Assembly: GCA_963778845.1 (NCBI GenBank)
Contig: CAVZVW010000009.1
Coordinates: 62,001-126,000 of the forward strand
DNA from: CAVZVW01 sp963778845
GTDB taxonomy: Bacteria > Actinomycetota > Actinomycetes > Actinomycetales > Kineosporiaceae
Direction: 5' to 3'
DNA length: 64,000 nt
The number at the start of each line of letters is the position of its first letter. Position 1 is the stretch's first letter. Positions 1 to 9,275 of this stretch are shown here, one piece after another. The notes beneath the pieces were generated by a model. That model saw only the letters and a program-made list of their open reading frames with translations. It made no database searches and had not been told where the DNA came from. A program made the translations under genes and the position numbers.

Positions 1-426
1 CCGGTCGAGCCGGTCGCGCAGGTCGGCCGCGGCGAGCAGCGTCGTCGCGGGGATCACGACGGCCCCCAGGCGGATGCACGCCACGACGGTCTCCCACAGC
101 TCCACCTGGTTGCCGAGCATCACGAGCACCCGGTCCCCGCGGGCCACCCCCTGGTTCTGCAGCCACGCGGCGAGCCGCCCCGAGCCGGCGGCGACCTCGG
201 CGAACGTCAGGCGATGCTGGGCGCCGTCCGGCTCGACGACCCACAGGGCGACGCGCGCCCCGGACACGGGGTCGCCCGCGACGTGGTCGAGCCAGTCCCT
301 CGCCCAGTTGAAGCGCTCGGGGCGTGGCCAGCGGAACTGCTCGTGGGCCGCGGCCTGGTCGTCGCGCAGCCGCAGCAGAAGGTCGCGTGCGGCGCGGAAG
401 GACTCGTGAGGCGTGGGGCTGGTCAT
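1..426 (-). CDS. AMP-forming acyl-CoA synthetase, N-terminal fragment
   Basis: Only the first 142 residues lie in the window; the rest runs off the left edge. The reading on the minus strand starts at an ATG (424-426) and gives a typical ANL-family N-terminus: a helical leader with FNWARDWLDHVAG, then GARVALWVVEPDG, the LTFAEVA motif, GVARGDRVLVMLGNQVELW and ACIRLGAVVIPATTLL. This layout matches medium-chain acyl-CoA synthetases (carboxylate + ATP + CoA to acyl-CoA + AMP). The adenylate-forming P-loop and the acetylatable lysine would be outside the window, so the substrate cannot be judged. It is divergent from a GNAT/acyl-CoA-ligase fusion, a family that acetylates such synthetases, which suggests a functional link. 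Confidence 0.8.
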   Translation of the reverse strand, partial: MTSPTPHESFRAARDLLLRLRDDQAAAHEQFRWPRPERFNWARDWLDHVAGDPVSGARVALWVVEPDGAQHRLTFAEVAAGSGRLAAWLQNQGVARGDRVLVMLGNQVELWETVVACIRLGAVVIPATTLLAAADLRDRLDR

Positions 427-476
427 GGGCGAACGATGCCACCAGCGGCGACGGCGGGGGAACACCTGTGCCTCAG

Positions 477-482
477 TAGCCT
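477..482 (+). promoter_or_regulatory. -10 hexamer TAGCCT of a leaderless start
   Basis: TAGCCT fits TANNNT and ends 6 bases before the GTG at 489. No Shine-Dalgarno stands before that GTG. It supports GTG 489 as the true start of the acetyltransferase even though the reading frame after it is broken. Confidence 0.5.
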
Positions 483-488
483 GGGTCC

Positions 489-3173
489 GTGGCCGACGCC
501 CGTTGAGACCGCCGCCCCAGACCGCTCGGACGAGCCGGACCCGTCCGGCTACCCCCGCACTGGGAGGCCGACGTCGTCTGCCGCGACGGCGCGACGGCGC
601 ACCTGCGGCCCATCACGCCCGACGACGGGCCCGCGCTCGCGCGCTTCCACGACTCGCAGTCCCCGGAGTCGGTCTACCTGCGCTTCTTCGCGCCGATGCC
701 GCACCTGTCCGACCGCGACGTCCATCGCTTCACCCATGTCGACCACCACGCCCGGGTGGCCTTCGTGGCGCTCATGGGTGGGGACATCATCGGCGTCGGG
801 CGTTACGACCGCATCGACGCCCGCTCCGCCGAGGTGGCCTTCAACATCAGCGACGCCCACCAGGGCCGCGGGGTCGGGTCCGTCCTCCTGGAGCACCTGG
901 CCGCAGCCGCGCGGGAGAACGGGATCCACCGCTTCACCGCCGAGGTCCTGCCGCAGAACCGCAAGATGCTCACCGTCTTCCGCGAGGCGGGCTACGAGGT
1001 GCAGCACGCGTTCGAGGACGGTGTGATCTCGCTCGGCTTCGACATCGACCCCACCGAGCGGTCGATCGCCGTCATGGAGTCGCGCGAGCACCGGGCCGAG
1101 GCCCGCAGCGTCCAGGGGCTGCTGACCCCCTCGACCATCGCCGTGGTCGGCGCCAGCCGTCGCCCGGGGACGATCGGGCACAGGCTCCTCTCCGACGTGC
1201 TCGCCGGTGGGTTCACCGGGGCGCTGCACGTGGTGCACCCCGAGGCGGACGCCGTGCTGGGCGTCCCGGCCGTCCGCCGCCTGGCCGACCTGGCGCCTCC
1301 CGTGGACCTGGTGGTCGTTGCGGTGCCCGCGGCCGCCGTGCTCGACGTCGTGGGCGAGGCCGCCGAGGTGGGGGCGCGCGGCGTCGTCGTCCTGTCCGGG
1401 GGGTTCGCCGAGACCGGGCCCGAGGGGTTGGAACGGCAGCGCCGGCTCGTGCGCCTCGCGCGCTCGCACGGCATGCGGGTGCTCGGGCCCAACTCCTGGG
1501 GCGTGCTGAACGTGGACCCGGCGGTGCGCATGAACGTGTCGATGGCCGCTGAGCTGCCCGCTGACGGCCGGCTCGGCCTGTTCTGCCAGTCCGGCGCGCT
1601 GTCGGTCTCGGTGCTGGAGTCCGCGGCGCGTCGGGGCGTCGGCCTGTCGACGTTCGTCTCGGCGGGCAACCGCGCGGACGTGTCCGGCAACGACTGCATG
1701 CAGTACTGGGAGGAGGACCCGCGGACCGAGGCGGTCGGCCTCTACCTGGAGAGCATCGGCAACCCGCGCAAGTTCTCGCGCATCGCGCGCCGGCTGGCAC
1801 GCACCAAGCCGGTGGTCGTCGTGAAGTCGGGGACATCGGGGTTCGGCGTGCCGCCGGGGCACGCCGTGCGCGAGACCCGCGCGCCCCGCGAGGCGTTCGA
1901 CGCCATGCTGCGCCAGAGCGGGTGCATCCGGGTGGAGAACGTGCACCAGCTCTTCGACGTCGCCCAGCTCCTCATCGAGCAGCCCCTGCCCGCGGGGTCC
2001 AACGTCGGGATCGTCGCCAACAGCGACGCGCTCGGCGCGCTGGTCGCGGACGCGTGCTCGAGCTGGCGGCTCGACGTGGTGCACGGGCCGGTCGGGCTGC
2101 GCCCGCAGGCGACGCCGCAGGACTTCCTCGACGCGCTGGTGGCGGCCTTCGCCGACGAGGCCGTCGACTGCGTGGTGGCCGGCTTCATCCCGCCGATCGT
2201 GACGCCGGACACGGACGTGGCGCGGATGCTCGCCCGCGCCGCCGCCGCGTCGAGCAAGCCCGTGGTGGCGTGCATGCTCGGCATGCGCGGTGGCCGCGAC
2301 CAGCTGGCCGCCGAGGAGCACGTGGTGCCGACCTACTCGACACCGGAGGAGGCGGTGCGCGCGCTGGCCGCGGCCACCCGCTACAGCGCGTGGCGACGCC
2401 GCGACCCCGGGCACCGGGTGGACCCGCCCGGGTGCGACCGCACCGCCGCCGCCCGTCAGGTCGAGGCGATCCTTGCCGACGACCCGCAGGGCAGGCAGCT
2501 CAGCGACGACGAGGCGGCGCTGCTGCTTGCCTGCTACGGCGTGACGGTGTGGCCGGCGACGCCCGCGGCCGACGCCGAGGCGGCGATCGCTGCCGCGCAG
2601 ACGCTCGGCTGGCCGGTGGCGCTGAAGAGCACCCACCCCCACCTGCGACACCGGGTCGACCTCGGGGGCGTGCACCTCGACCTGTCCGGCCCCGAGGAGG
2701 TACGCGAGCGGGTGGTGCAGATGCAGGCCCAGCACGGCTCGAGGGCGGGCACCCTCGTGGTTCAGCGGATGTGCGCCCCGGGGGTCGCCTGCGTCGTGCG
2801 GTCGGTGGAGGACCCGCTGTTCGGGCCGGTGGTGTCGTTCGGGCTGGGTGGCGACGCCAGCGACCTGCTGGGCGACGTCGCCCACCGGATCCCCCCGCTC
2901 ACCGACACCGACGTCGCCGACCTCGTGCGCTCGGTGCGCGCCGCGCCGAAGCTCTTCGGCCACCGGGGAGCCAAGGAGGTGGACGTCGACGCCCTGCACG
3001 ACGTGATCGCTCGAGTCTCGTGCCTGGCCGACGACCTGCCCGACGTCTGTGCGCTGGAGCTGAACCCGGTGGTGGTCGGCGAGCGGGGTGCCGCGGTGCT
3101 CACCGCCGAGATCCGGGTGGCCCCCGGGCCCGCCAGGACCGACAGCGGACGGCGCGAGCTCACCGCCGGCTGA
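489..3173 (+). CDS. GNAT / NDP-forming acyl-CoA synthetase fusion (Pat-type lysine acetyltransferase), frame broken near the start
   Basis: About 890 residues in the order GNAT, CoA-binding, succinyl-CoA-ligase-like and ATP-grasp domain, the order known for actinobacterial PatA proteins such as that of Streptomyces lividans. The acetyl-CoA loop reads HQGRGVGSVLLEHL. The CoA-binding part begins TIAVVGASRRPGTIG, and the C-terminal ATP-grasp ends with ALELNPVVVG. A histidine sits at the expected place (PPGHAVRETRAP), so it is not certain the ligase half is dead. The first codons are not continuous: from GTG 489 the frame meets TGA at 504-506, while the next frame gives PDRSDEPDPSGYP and then must jump back at the C run 552-556 to read HWEADVVCRDG. 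One base too many near 499-501 and one too few in 552-556 would restore a normal N-terminus. From codon TGG 561 on the frame is intact. Confidence 0.8.
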
Positions 3174-3227
3174 GCGGCGCACGATGGCCATGTGCACGGC
3201 GCCTCGTGGCAGGTCGGGGCGCAGTGA

Positions 3228-3233
3228 CAGGAT
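3228..3233 (+). promoter_or_regulatory. -10 hexamer CAGGAT of a leaderless start
   Basis: CAGGAT ends 6 bases before GTG 3240, the same geometry as at other starts in the window, so GTG 3240 is a possible leaderless start of the DUF5998-like gene. Confidence 0.4.
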
Positions 3234-3239
3234 GGCCGG

Positions 3240-3872
3240 GTGCGCGATCGACACGGCGATGCCGCCCCCCGGATGATGAGCGGACCCAACGGTCTGCCAC
3301 GCGCCTTGCGCGACGAGATCGACCGTGCCGGTTACTACCCGGCTCTCGTGGGTGACTCGGTTGACGTCGCGCTGGCCGGCGAGGAGGTCGTCAGCCACCT
3401 CGTCCACCCCGAGACGACGTTCGACCGCGAGGTCCGCAGGCATGTGACGGTGCTCGTGCTCACCGCCACGCGGCTGCTCGTGGCCCACGCCGACGACCAC
3501 GAGCCCGACGAGTTCAGCCCGGAGCCCTACGCGTCGGCCTCGACCGAGGCCGTGCCGCTGTCCCGCGTGTGCTCGGTGGTGCTCACCCATGCGGTGACCG
3601 GTCCCGAACGTCATCGCTCCGGCGACACGCCGCGCGAGCTGAGCATGACCATCGGCTGGGGCGCCCTGAGCCGGGTCGACCTGGAGCCGGCGTCGTGCTC
3701 CGACCCCGAGTGCGAGGCCGACCACGGCTACACGGGAACCCTCGCCGCCGACGACATCTCCGTGCGGCTGAGCTCCGACGCCGAGGGCGCCGGTGCCGTG
3801 CGGCAGGCGATCGCGTTCGCCCGAGCGCTGTCCGCAGCCACGTCCGGCCCGCGCGCCGCACCGGTGGCGTGA
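3240..3872 (+). CDS. DUF5998-like conserved actinobacterial protein
   Basis: A 210-residue soluble protein with no signal peptide or membrane segment. Its core runs from LPRALRDEIDRAGYYPALV to a C-terminal helix AVRQAIAFARALSAA. The middle is beta-rich (HVTVLVLTATRLLVAHADD, PLSRVCSVVLTHAVTG) and contains SCSDPECEADHGYTG, two cysteines four apart followed by a histidine. It resembles DUF5998, which often sits next to the acetyltransferase and phosphodiesterase genes found here. Function is unknown. The start may be GTG 3240 (leaderless signal) or one of the tandem ATGs at 3273-3278. The stop overlaps the GTG of the next gene by four bases, so the two are probably co-transcribed and coupled. 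Confidence 0.65.
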   Translation: MRDRHGDAAPRMMSGPNGLPRALRDEIDRAGYYPALVGDSVDVALAGEEVVSHLVHPETTFDREVRRHVTVLVLTATRLLVAHADDHEPDEFSPEPYASASTEAVPLSRVCSVVLTHAVTGPERHRSGDTPRELSMTIGWGALSRVDLEPASCSDPECEADHGYTGTLAADDISVRLSSDAEGAGAVRQAIAFARALSAATSGPRAAPVA

Positions 3873-5046
3873 CCCGGGCTGCGACGCTCGCCGACGTCCT
3901 CCCGGCGCTCGCGCGCAGCCTCGGCGTCGGTCTGCCGAGCGTGCCCGTCGCCCGCCTGCCCGACCTGCCCGGGGAAGCGGGCCTCGGTGTCGCGGGGGAC
4001 GGAGTCTGGACCTGCCACCGGCACGCAGCGCGGTCGTCGTCCTCGTGGACGGGCTGGGGGACCGGCAGCTGCAGCAGCGCGGCGGGCACGCGCCCTTCCT
4101 GCGTCACCTGCGGGGTCTGCCGTCTGCCCGGACGCTCGATGTCGGCTTTCCCAGCACCACCGCGACGAGCATGGGCACGTTCGGCACGGGTCTGCTGCCC
4201 GGCACCCACGGCCTGGTCGGCCTCGACGTCCTCGACCCCGCCCGGGACGCGGTGTTCAGCGAGCTGGCGTGGGACCCGCTGGTCGACCCTGTGGCCTGGC
4301 AGCCGCACCGCACGCTCTTCGAGCAGGTCGCCGAGGCCGGGCTCGACGTCGCGCGCATCGGCCCGGCGTACTTCGACGGTTCGGGGCTCACCCAGGCAGC
4401 GCTGCGCGGTGGCCGGTTCGTCGCCGCGGGCCCACTCGACGCCCGGGTGGACGCCGCGATAGCCGCCGCATCCTCGGCCAGACGAAGCCTGGTGTACCTC
4501 TACTGGGGCGAGGTGGACAAGGTCGGGCACGTCTTCGGCTTCGACTCGTGGCAGTGGGGGGAGGAGGTGGCCGCCACGGACGCGGCGCTCAGGCGCCTGG
4601 TCGAGGGCGTTGCCGGCAAGGCGCTGGTCGTCGTCACCGCCGACCACGGGATGGTCGACGTGCCCTTCTCGCGGCGCCTCGACCTGGCAGCCGAGCCGGA
4701 GCTGGTGGACGGCGTGCGCCACGTCGGCGGCGAGCCGAGGGCCTTGCACCTGTACTGCCGACCGGGCGCGGCGGACGACGTCGTGTCGGCGTGGCGCGAG
4801 CGCGTCGGCGTCGACATGGATGTGCTGACCAGGGACCAGGCCGTGCGCCGCGGGTGGTTCGGCAGTGTCACGGCGACCGTCCTGCCTCGGATCGGCGACG
4901 TGGTGACCTCGGCCACCCTGCCGTTCGCCGTCGTGGACTCCCGGACGCAGCGTCCGGAGCTCCTGCGCCTGCTCGGGCTGCACGGAGCCCGCACCCCCGA
5001 GGAGTCGCTCGTGCCGCTGCTCGTCGCCGCTCCCGGGGTCCTCTGA
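3869..5046 (+). CDS. Alkaline phosphatase-superfamily phosphodiesterase (nucleotide pyrophosphatase type), one frame break
   Basis: The N-terminus TLADVLPALARSLGVGLPSV is in one frame from GTG 3869; the catalytic part begins in another with SAVVVLVDGLGD. Adding one G to the run 3994-3998 joins them, and the gene is then 1179 bases, an exact multiple of three. Family features seen are the first metal aspartate in VDGLGD, the nucleophile threonine in FPSTTATSMGTFGTG, a second metal site in YWGEVDKVGHVFG and the late motif TADHGMVDVP. It should hydrolyse phosphodiester or pyrophosphate bonds, probably in the cytoplasm because no signal peptide is seen. It overlaps the preceding gene by GTGA. The break is likely a sequence error; if real, the gene is inactive. 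Confidence 0.75.
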
Positions 5047-5074
5047 GCGCGGCCCCCCAGCGCCACGCTCGGGG

Positions 5075-6514
5075 CTACTCCCTGCGGGAGCCGAACACGA
5101 TGTCGTCCCAGCTCGGCACGCTGGACCGACGCGACTTGCGGGAGCCCCCCGGAGCGCCTGGCGCCGGGCGGGCGGCCCCACCGCCGGGGGGCGCCGCGGG
5201 CACGGGGGCGGGTGCCGGAACAGGTACCGAGGCGGGTACGGGGTCCGAGGCGGGTACGGGGTCCGAGGCAGGTGTGTCCTCAGGGAGCACGATGATCGGC
5301 GTGCCGACGCCATGCGTGGCAGTCACCGTGCGCGTGACGCTGCGGCTGACGCTGCGCACAGGGGCGCGACCCGGCGGCCGTGCGCCGGTGGACTGACCGG
5401 ACTGACCGGACTGACCGGACTGACCGGACTGACCGGACTGACCGGACTGAGCAGGGGGCGGGTCACTGGGGGTGCCAGCGGGTGTGCTCGTCGGTGTCCG
5501 GCGCTGCTTCGACGACGTCGCGGGGGGGTCGGCTTCCGGGTCATGCCCGGCTGCTCCCGCGGGCGGCACGGCACCGTCCAGGTCGAGGGCGACGGCGGCG
5601 TCCAGGTCGAGGGCGTCCGCGACGTCCTGCCGGCGGGCGCGAAGCTGCGGTGCGGGCGGGGGGTCCCCGAGCACCTCGGCCCTCGTGAGCAGGGAGTCGA
5701 TGGCTCTCTCGACGGCCTCCGGTGCCGCGCCCGGCTCGTCCTCGACCGCCAGCGGGCGGGCCCGCCGTCCGCGGCGCTCACGCAAGGAGTCCAGCAGCTG
5801 CACTGTCGATGGCCCACGACCCGAAACAGCGCCCTCGCCGTCGGAGACCCGGCGCACGGCACCGGTCTCGGCCACGTCGTAGACCAGGTCGCGCACCGGC
5901 ATCAGGCGGCGGTGCGACAACGGCCCTGCCTCCAGCGGGTCGGAGTCCGTGAGCCACCGGGCCTCGTCGTCGAGCGGGGTGACATGTCGCACTCCCGCGT
6001 CGAACGCCCACTGCGCCACCCGGTCACGGGCCCCGGCGCTGAACGTCACCTGGACCGTCCACGTGCCGTCCTCGGCTCGCCAGGCATCCCAGACGACCGC
6101 CTCGGCGTCCACCTCGCGGTGCCCGAGCCGTTCACGTACGAGGTCGCCGAGCGTCGTGAGCCCGGCCCCCGACGGGCCGGACAGGCGCCGGACACCGACG
6201 CCGCGCGCCTGACCGGCGACGTACTCGCGTTCGGCGAGCACCGGACCCTCGTAACGGCGAACGTGCTCGACCGGCACGCCTGCCGCCTCGGCGACCTCCT
6301 CGGCGCTCTGCCCCGCCCGGATGCGAGCCTGGATGTCGCGAGGGCGCAGCCGCCCGTCCATCTCGAGCTGCAGCTGGCCCAGCCGGGGCCGGTCCCTGCG
6401 CACGGCGGCGCGCAGCGCGTCGTCCACGTGCAGACGGAACCTCTGGCCGTCGGCCGTTGCGAGGACGACGTGCTCGCCGTCCTCGTGCACGCCCACCAGC
6501 GTGAGGTCCTGCAT
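5075..6514 (-). CDS. sepH: Septation protein SepH (DUF3071)
   Basis: 479 residues from ATG 6514, which follows GGAGGG by about ten bases. The N-terminal DUF3071 region (MQDLTLVGVHEDGEHVVLAT) leads into a helix-turn-helix-like segment, RDIQARIRAGQSAEEVAEAAG. The protein then has a long Pro/Ala/Ser-rich linker and the conserved C-terminal end RSSVPSWDDIVFGSRRE. In Streptomyces and Mycobacterium SepH binds FtsZ through the HTH region and promotes Z-ring assembly, so a role at the septum is expected. The linker includes a nine-base tandem repeat coding QSG units and imperfect PVPASD repeats, which should vary in length between strains. It converges with the phosphodiesterase gene with 28 bases between stops and is divergent from hemH. 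Confidence 0.9.
   Translation of the reverse strand: MQDLTLVGVHEDGEHVVLATADGQRFRLHVDDALRAAVRRDRPRLGQLQLEMDGRLRPRDIQARIRAGQSAEEVAEAAGVPVEHVRRYEGPVLAEREYVAGQARGVGVRRLSGPSGAGLTTLGDLVRERLGHREVDAEAVVWDAWRAEDGTWTVQVTFSAGARDRVAQWAFDAGVRHVTPLDDEARWLTDSDPLEAGPLSHRRLMPVRDLVYDVAETGAVRRVSDGEGAVSGRGPSTVQLLDSLRERRGRRARPLAVEDEPGAAPEAVERAIDSLLTRAEVLGDPPPAPQLRARRQDVADALDLDAAVALDLDGAVPPAGAAGHDPEADPPATSSKQRRTPTSTPAGTPSDPPPAQSGQSGQSGQSGQSGQSGQSTGARPPGRAPVRSVSRSVTRTVTATHGVGTPIIVLPEDTPASDPVPASDPVPASVPVPAPAPVPAAPPGGGAARPAPGAPGGSRKSRRSSVPSWDDIVFGSRRE
5392..5445. repeat. Nine-base tandem repeat in the SepH linker
   Basis: Six perfect copies of ACTGACCGG and a partial seventh. On the minus strand they encode a (Gln-Ser-Gly)n stretch in the disordered linker of SepH. 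Because the unit is nine bases, copy-number change would alter linker length without breaking frame. Confidence 0.9.
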
Positions 6515-6670
6515 GGCGGCACTTCCCTCCAGCATCGTCCTGAGGTCGAGGGTGCCATCGCTGGCCGGCGATATGAAGCATGCCGGCGGCGCGTCGCCGG
6601 ACCGGTCCGACGGGCATCGTGCCCGCGCCGTTCGTCGCGAGGCCGGCTCGCCGCCTGGCGGTCGGCTTGG

Positions 6671-6676
6671 CATGAT
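6671..6676 (+). promoter_or_regulatory. -10 hexamer CATGAT before hemH
   Basis: CATGAT ends 7 bases before GTG 6684. The upstream ATG at 6672 would lie inside the hexamer, so the GTG is the better start. Confidence 0.4.
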
Positions 6677-6683
6677 CGCGGGA

Positions 6684-7790
6684 GTGAGCGACGCGGACCC
6701 CTACGACGCCGTCCTGCTGCTGTCCTTCGGCGGCCCCGACCGCCCCGACGATGTCATGCCGTTCCTGCTGAACGTCACCCGCGGGCGCGGGATCCCGCCC
6801 GAGCGCCTGCAGCAGGTGGCCGAGCACTACCTGGCGTTCGGCGGCTCCAGCCCGATCAACGAGCAGAACAGCGCGCTGCTCTCGGCGCTGCACACCGAGC
6901 TCGAGGCGCGCGGTCTGCGGCTGCCGCTCTACTGGGGCAACCGCAACTGGCACCCGATGCTCGCCGACACCCTGCACCAGATGCAGCGGGACGGGGTGCG
7001 CCGCGCCGCGGTCCTCGTCACCAGCGCCTACTCCGGGTACTCCGGGTGCCGCCAGTACCGGGAGGACCTGGCCGCGGCCCTGGCCGGGCTGGACCCCGCG
7101 GGCCCGACCCTGGTGCTGGACAAGGTGCGCCACTTCTTCAACCACCCCGGCTTCGTCGCCGCCCTCACCGCGGCAGTGTCGCGGGCATGGCGCCAGGTGG
7201 ACGAGGCTGACCGGGGCCATGCGAGGCTGGTGTTCGTCACGCACTCGGTGCCGACGGCGGCGAACGAGACCTCCGGCCCGGACGGCGGTGCGTACCTGCG
7301 CCAGCACGACGACGTGGCCGCCACCGTGGCCCAGGCCCTGCGAGCCGACGGTGCGCCTGCCCCGTCGTGGGACCTCGTCTTCTGCTCCCGCTCGGGACCC
7401 CCCGGCCAGCCCTGGCTCGAGCCCGACGTCAACGACCACCTGCGGGTACTGCACGCGGGCGGGGTGCGCGCGGTGGTCCTGGCCCCGATCGGGTTCGTCA
7501 GCGACCACATGGAGGTGGCCTACGACCTGGACACCGAGGCTGCGGCCACCGCTGCCGGGCTCGGCATCCGGCTGGTCCGTGCGGCCACCCCGGGGACTGC
7601 CCCCGAGTTCGTGTCCGGGCTGGTCGACCTGGTGCTGGAGCGCGCCGCCGCTGAGCGGGCCCGCACCGGGGTCGGCGAGCCGCCACCACGCCCTGCTGCC
7701 GGTCGGCTCGGGCCCTCGCCCGACGTCTGCCCGAGCCGGTGCTGCCCCAACCCGCGCGCGCCGTTGCCCGCGGCATGCGGCTCGGACTGA
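6684..7790 (+). CDS. hemH: Ferrochelatase (coproporphyrin ferrochelatase CpfC), probable [2Fe-2S] protein
   Basis: 368 residues from GTG 6684 (an ATG at 6672 would add four). It shows the family start YDAVLLLSFGGPDRPDDVMPFL, the SAYSGYSGCRQYREDL segment, the metal histidine in LVFVTHSVP and the late FCSRSGPPGQPWLEPD. Since the window also carries HemQ, it probably inserts iron into coproporphyrin III rather than protoporphyrin. One cysteine in SGCRQY (C122) and four near the C-terminus (C349, C353, C354, C365 in the tail VCPSRCC...AACG) match the one-plus-three cysteine plan of the [2Fe-2S] ferrochelatases of Mycobacterium. It is divergent from sepH and lies 12 bases before an inositol-phosphatase gene, so those two are probably one transcript. 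Confidence 0.9.
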   Translation: MSDADPYDAVLLLSFGGPDRPDDVMPFLLNVTRGRGIPPERLQQVAEHYLAFGGSSPINEQNSALLSALHTELEARGLRLPLYWGNRNWHPMLADTLHQMQRDGVRRAAVLVTSAYSGYSGCRQYREDLAAALAGLDPAGPTLVLDKVRHFFNHPGFVAALTAAVSRAWRQVDEADRGHARLVFVTHSVPTAANETSGPDGGAYLRQHDDVAATVAQALRADGAPAPSWDLVFCSRSGPPGQPWLEPDVNDHLRVLHAGGVRAVVLAPIGFVSDHMEVAYDLDTEAAATAAGLGIRLVRAATPGTAPEFVSGLVDLVLERAAAERARTGVGEPPPRPAAGRLGPSPDVCPSRCCPNPRAPLPAACGSD

Positions 7791-7802
7791 GGGGCGACGA
7801 CC

Positions 7803-8672
7803 GTGACCCGACCGGACGTCCCGCTCCCCCCCGACGCTGCCGCGCCTCCCGACCCGGCATATCTGGCCGCCGCCGCCCGCCTGGCCGAGCGCGCCGCCCG
7901 CGAGGCGGGATCCCTGCTGCGTGACCACCGACCGGCGACCGTCGAGGTGGCCGAGACCAAGTCGAGCCCGACGGACGTCGTGACGGCGATGGACCATGCC
8001 GCGGAGGCGCTGGTGCGCTCGATCCTGCTCGGCGAGCATCCCGACGACGGCTTGCTGGGTGAGGAGTCGGGGCTGCAGGCGGGAACGTCGGGGCTGACCT
8101 GGGTCGTCGACCCGCTGGACGGCACGGTGAACTACCTGTACGGGCTGCCCGCGTTCGCCGTGAGCATCGCCCTGACGACGGGTGACCCGACGGTGCCGGG
8201 CGCCTGGGCACCCCTGGCGGGGTGCGTGTACGCACCGACGACGAGGGAGACCTGGACGGCCGTCCGGGGAGCCGGGGCGTTCCTCGACGGTCAACGGCTG
8301 CAGGTGCCCGATGCGGTCGCGCCGCCGGCAGCCCTCGTCGGCACCGGCTTCGGCTACCTGGCACCACGCCGGCGTGTGCAGGCCCGGGTGCTCGGGTCGC
8401 TGCTGCCCGAGGTCCGCGACATCAGGCGGATGGGCAGCGCCGCCATCGACCTGTGTCTGGTCGCGACCGGTCGGCTCGACGCGTTCTACGAGCGCGGGCT
8501 CAACGCCTGGGACCTGGCGGCGGCCATGCTCGTGGTGACCGAAGCCGGCGGGGCCGTGCGAGGGACCAGCGGGCGCCCCCCCGGTTCGGACATGGTGGTC
8601 GCCGCGGCCGAGCCGCTCTGCGGGTGGCTCGCGGTCCGGCTGGAGGAGCTGGACGCCGCCCGTGACGACTGA
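7803..8672 (+). CDS. Inositol monophosphatase family protein (SuhB-like)
   Basis: 289 residues from GTG 7803. Metal-site motifs of the FIG/IMPase superfamily are plain: the Glu of GEESG (LLGEESGLQAG), WVVDPLDGTVNYLYGLP, and the later NAWDLAAAMLVVTEAGG. The expected reaction is Mg-dependent hydrolysis of inositol-1-phosphate or a related sugar phosphate in the cytoplasm. The gene occupies the place of suhB (Rv2701c) at the end of the mycobacterial dut-DUF4193 block, which supports the assignment. It follows hemH by 12 bases on the same strand. The N-terminal 20 residues are Pro/Ala-rich and probably disordered. Confidence 0.88.
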   Translation: MTRPDVPLPPDAAAPPDPAYLAAAARLAERAAREAGSLLRDHRPATVEVAETKSSPTDVVTAMDHAAEALVRSILLGEHPDDGLLGEESGLQAGTSGLTWVVDPLDGTVNYLYGLPAFAVSIALTTGDPTVPGAWAPLAGCVYAPTTRETWTAVRGAGAFLDGQRLQVPDAVAPPAALVGTGFGYLAPRRRVQARVLGSLLPEVRDIRRMGSAAIDLCLVATGRLDAFYERGLNAWDLAAAMLVVTEAGGAVRGTSGRPPGSDMVVAAAEPLCGWLAVRLEELDAARDD

Positions 8673-8725
8673 GCCGTAAGGGTGACTAGTACGGGGTGAA
8701 CGGCCGAGAGGGCCGAGCCGTGCGG

Positions 8726-8968
8726 TCAGGCGATCCGCGGTTCCTCGGCGGCGTCCTGCAGGCGGGCGCCGGTGACGATGCCGTGCATGGCAAGGTCGTC
8801 GTCGACACCGGGGACGGCGATCCCGTGGTCGGAGGCGATGCGGGCAAGGCCGTCGAGCTCGCCCAGCCGCACGTCCACCAGGTAGTGGTCGTCGTTGTCG
8901 CGGGCCTCGCTCAGCGCCTGTCGGGCTTCGCTCACCCGGCGGATGATCTCGCTCCTGAAGTCGGTCAC
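8726..8968 (-). CDS. Small conserved hypothetical protein (80 aa)
   Basis: GTG 8968 is preceded by GGAGGAG at a good distance. The product is short, acidic and helical (TDFRSEIIRRVSEARQALSE, then RLGELDGLARIASDHGI) and ends ARLQDAAEEPRIA. No membrane segment, cysteine pair or catalytic motif is visible. I do not recognise a characterised family. It converges on the inositol-phosphatase gene and is divergent from the DUF4193 gene across a 307-base gap. A possible -10 (TAGGGT on the minus strand, 9052-9057) would give a leader of about 75 bases. Confidence 0.6.
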   Translation of the reverse strand: MTDFRSEIIRRVSEARQALSEARDNDDHYLVDVRLGELDGLARIASDHGIAVPGVDDDLAMHGIVTGARLQDAAEEPRIA

Positions 8969-9275
8969 CGGCTCCTCCGCCCGCGTCGGCTGGTCACACG
9001 CCACCTCCGAAACCCGCCGCGAGGGCGCACGCCTGGGCGGGGTCTGAGGGCACCCTAATCGGCGCCGGGGACATCTCGCAGGTCGGCCGGCGATCCGGCC
9101 GTGGCAGTCGCCGGGGCCGTCGTGAGAGTCACCCACCCCGCCTGCGCGTGGCCGGCTCGCATTCCTACGATCTGTAGTGCACAATCTGCGCTCCGTGGTG
9201 GGCACAAAACGGCCGCCCATCGCGTTACCACCGCGACCACCGTTGCAAGCGCCGAGACACCGGAGCGTGACGCCC
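8969..9275. other. Divergent intergenic region with two candidate promoters
   Basis: This 307-base gap separates a minus-strand small gene from the plus-strand DUF4193 gene. It holds a minus-strand TAGGGT (9052-9057) and a plus-strand TACGAT (9166-9171), each a fair -10 hexamer, the latter with a leader of about 100 bases before ATG 9276. No RNA gene, repeat or further reading frame is convincing here. Confidence 0.4.

Noticed and set aside
549..3725. 1058-residue open frame on the minus strand opposite the acetyltransferase
   Set aside because: High-GC antisense shadow: His/Arg/Val-rich, no family motif, fully opposite a conserved gene.
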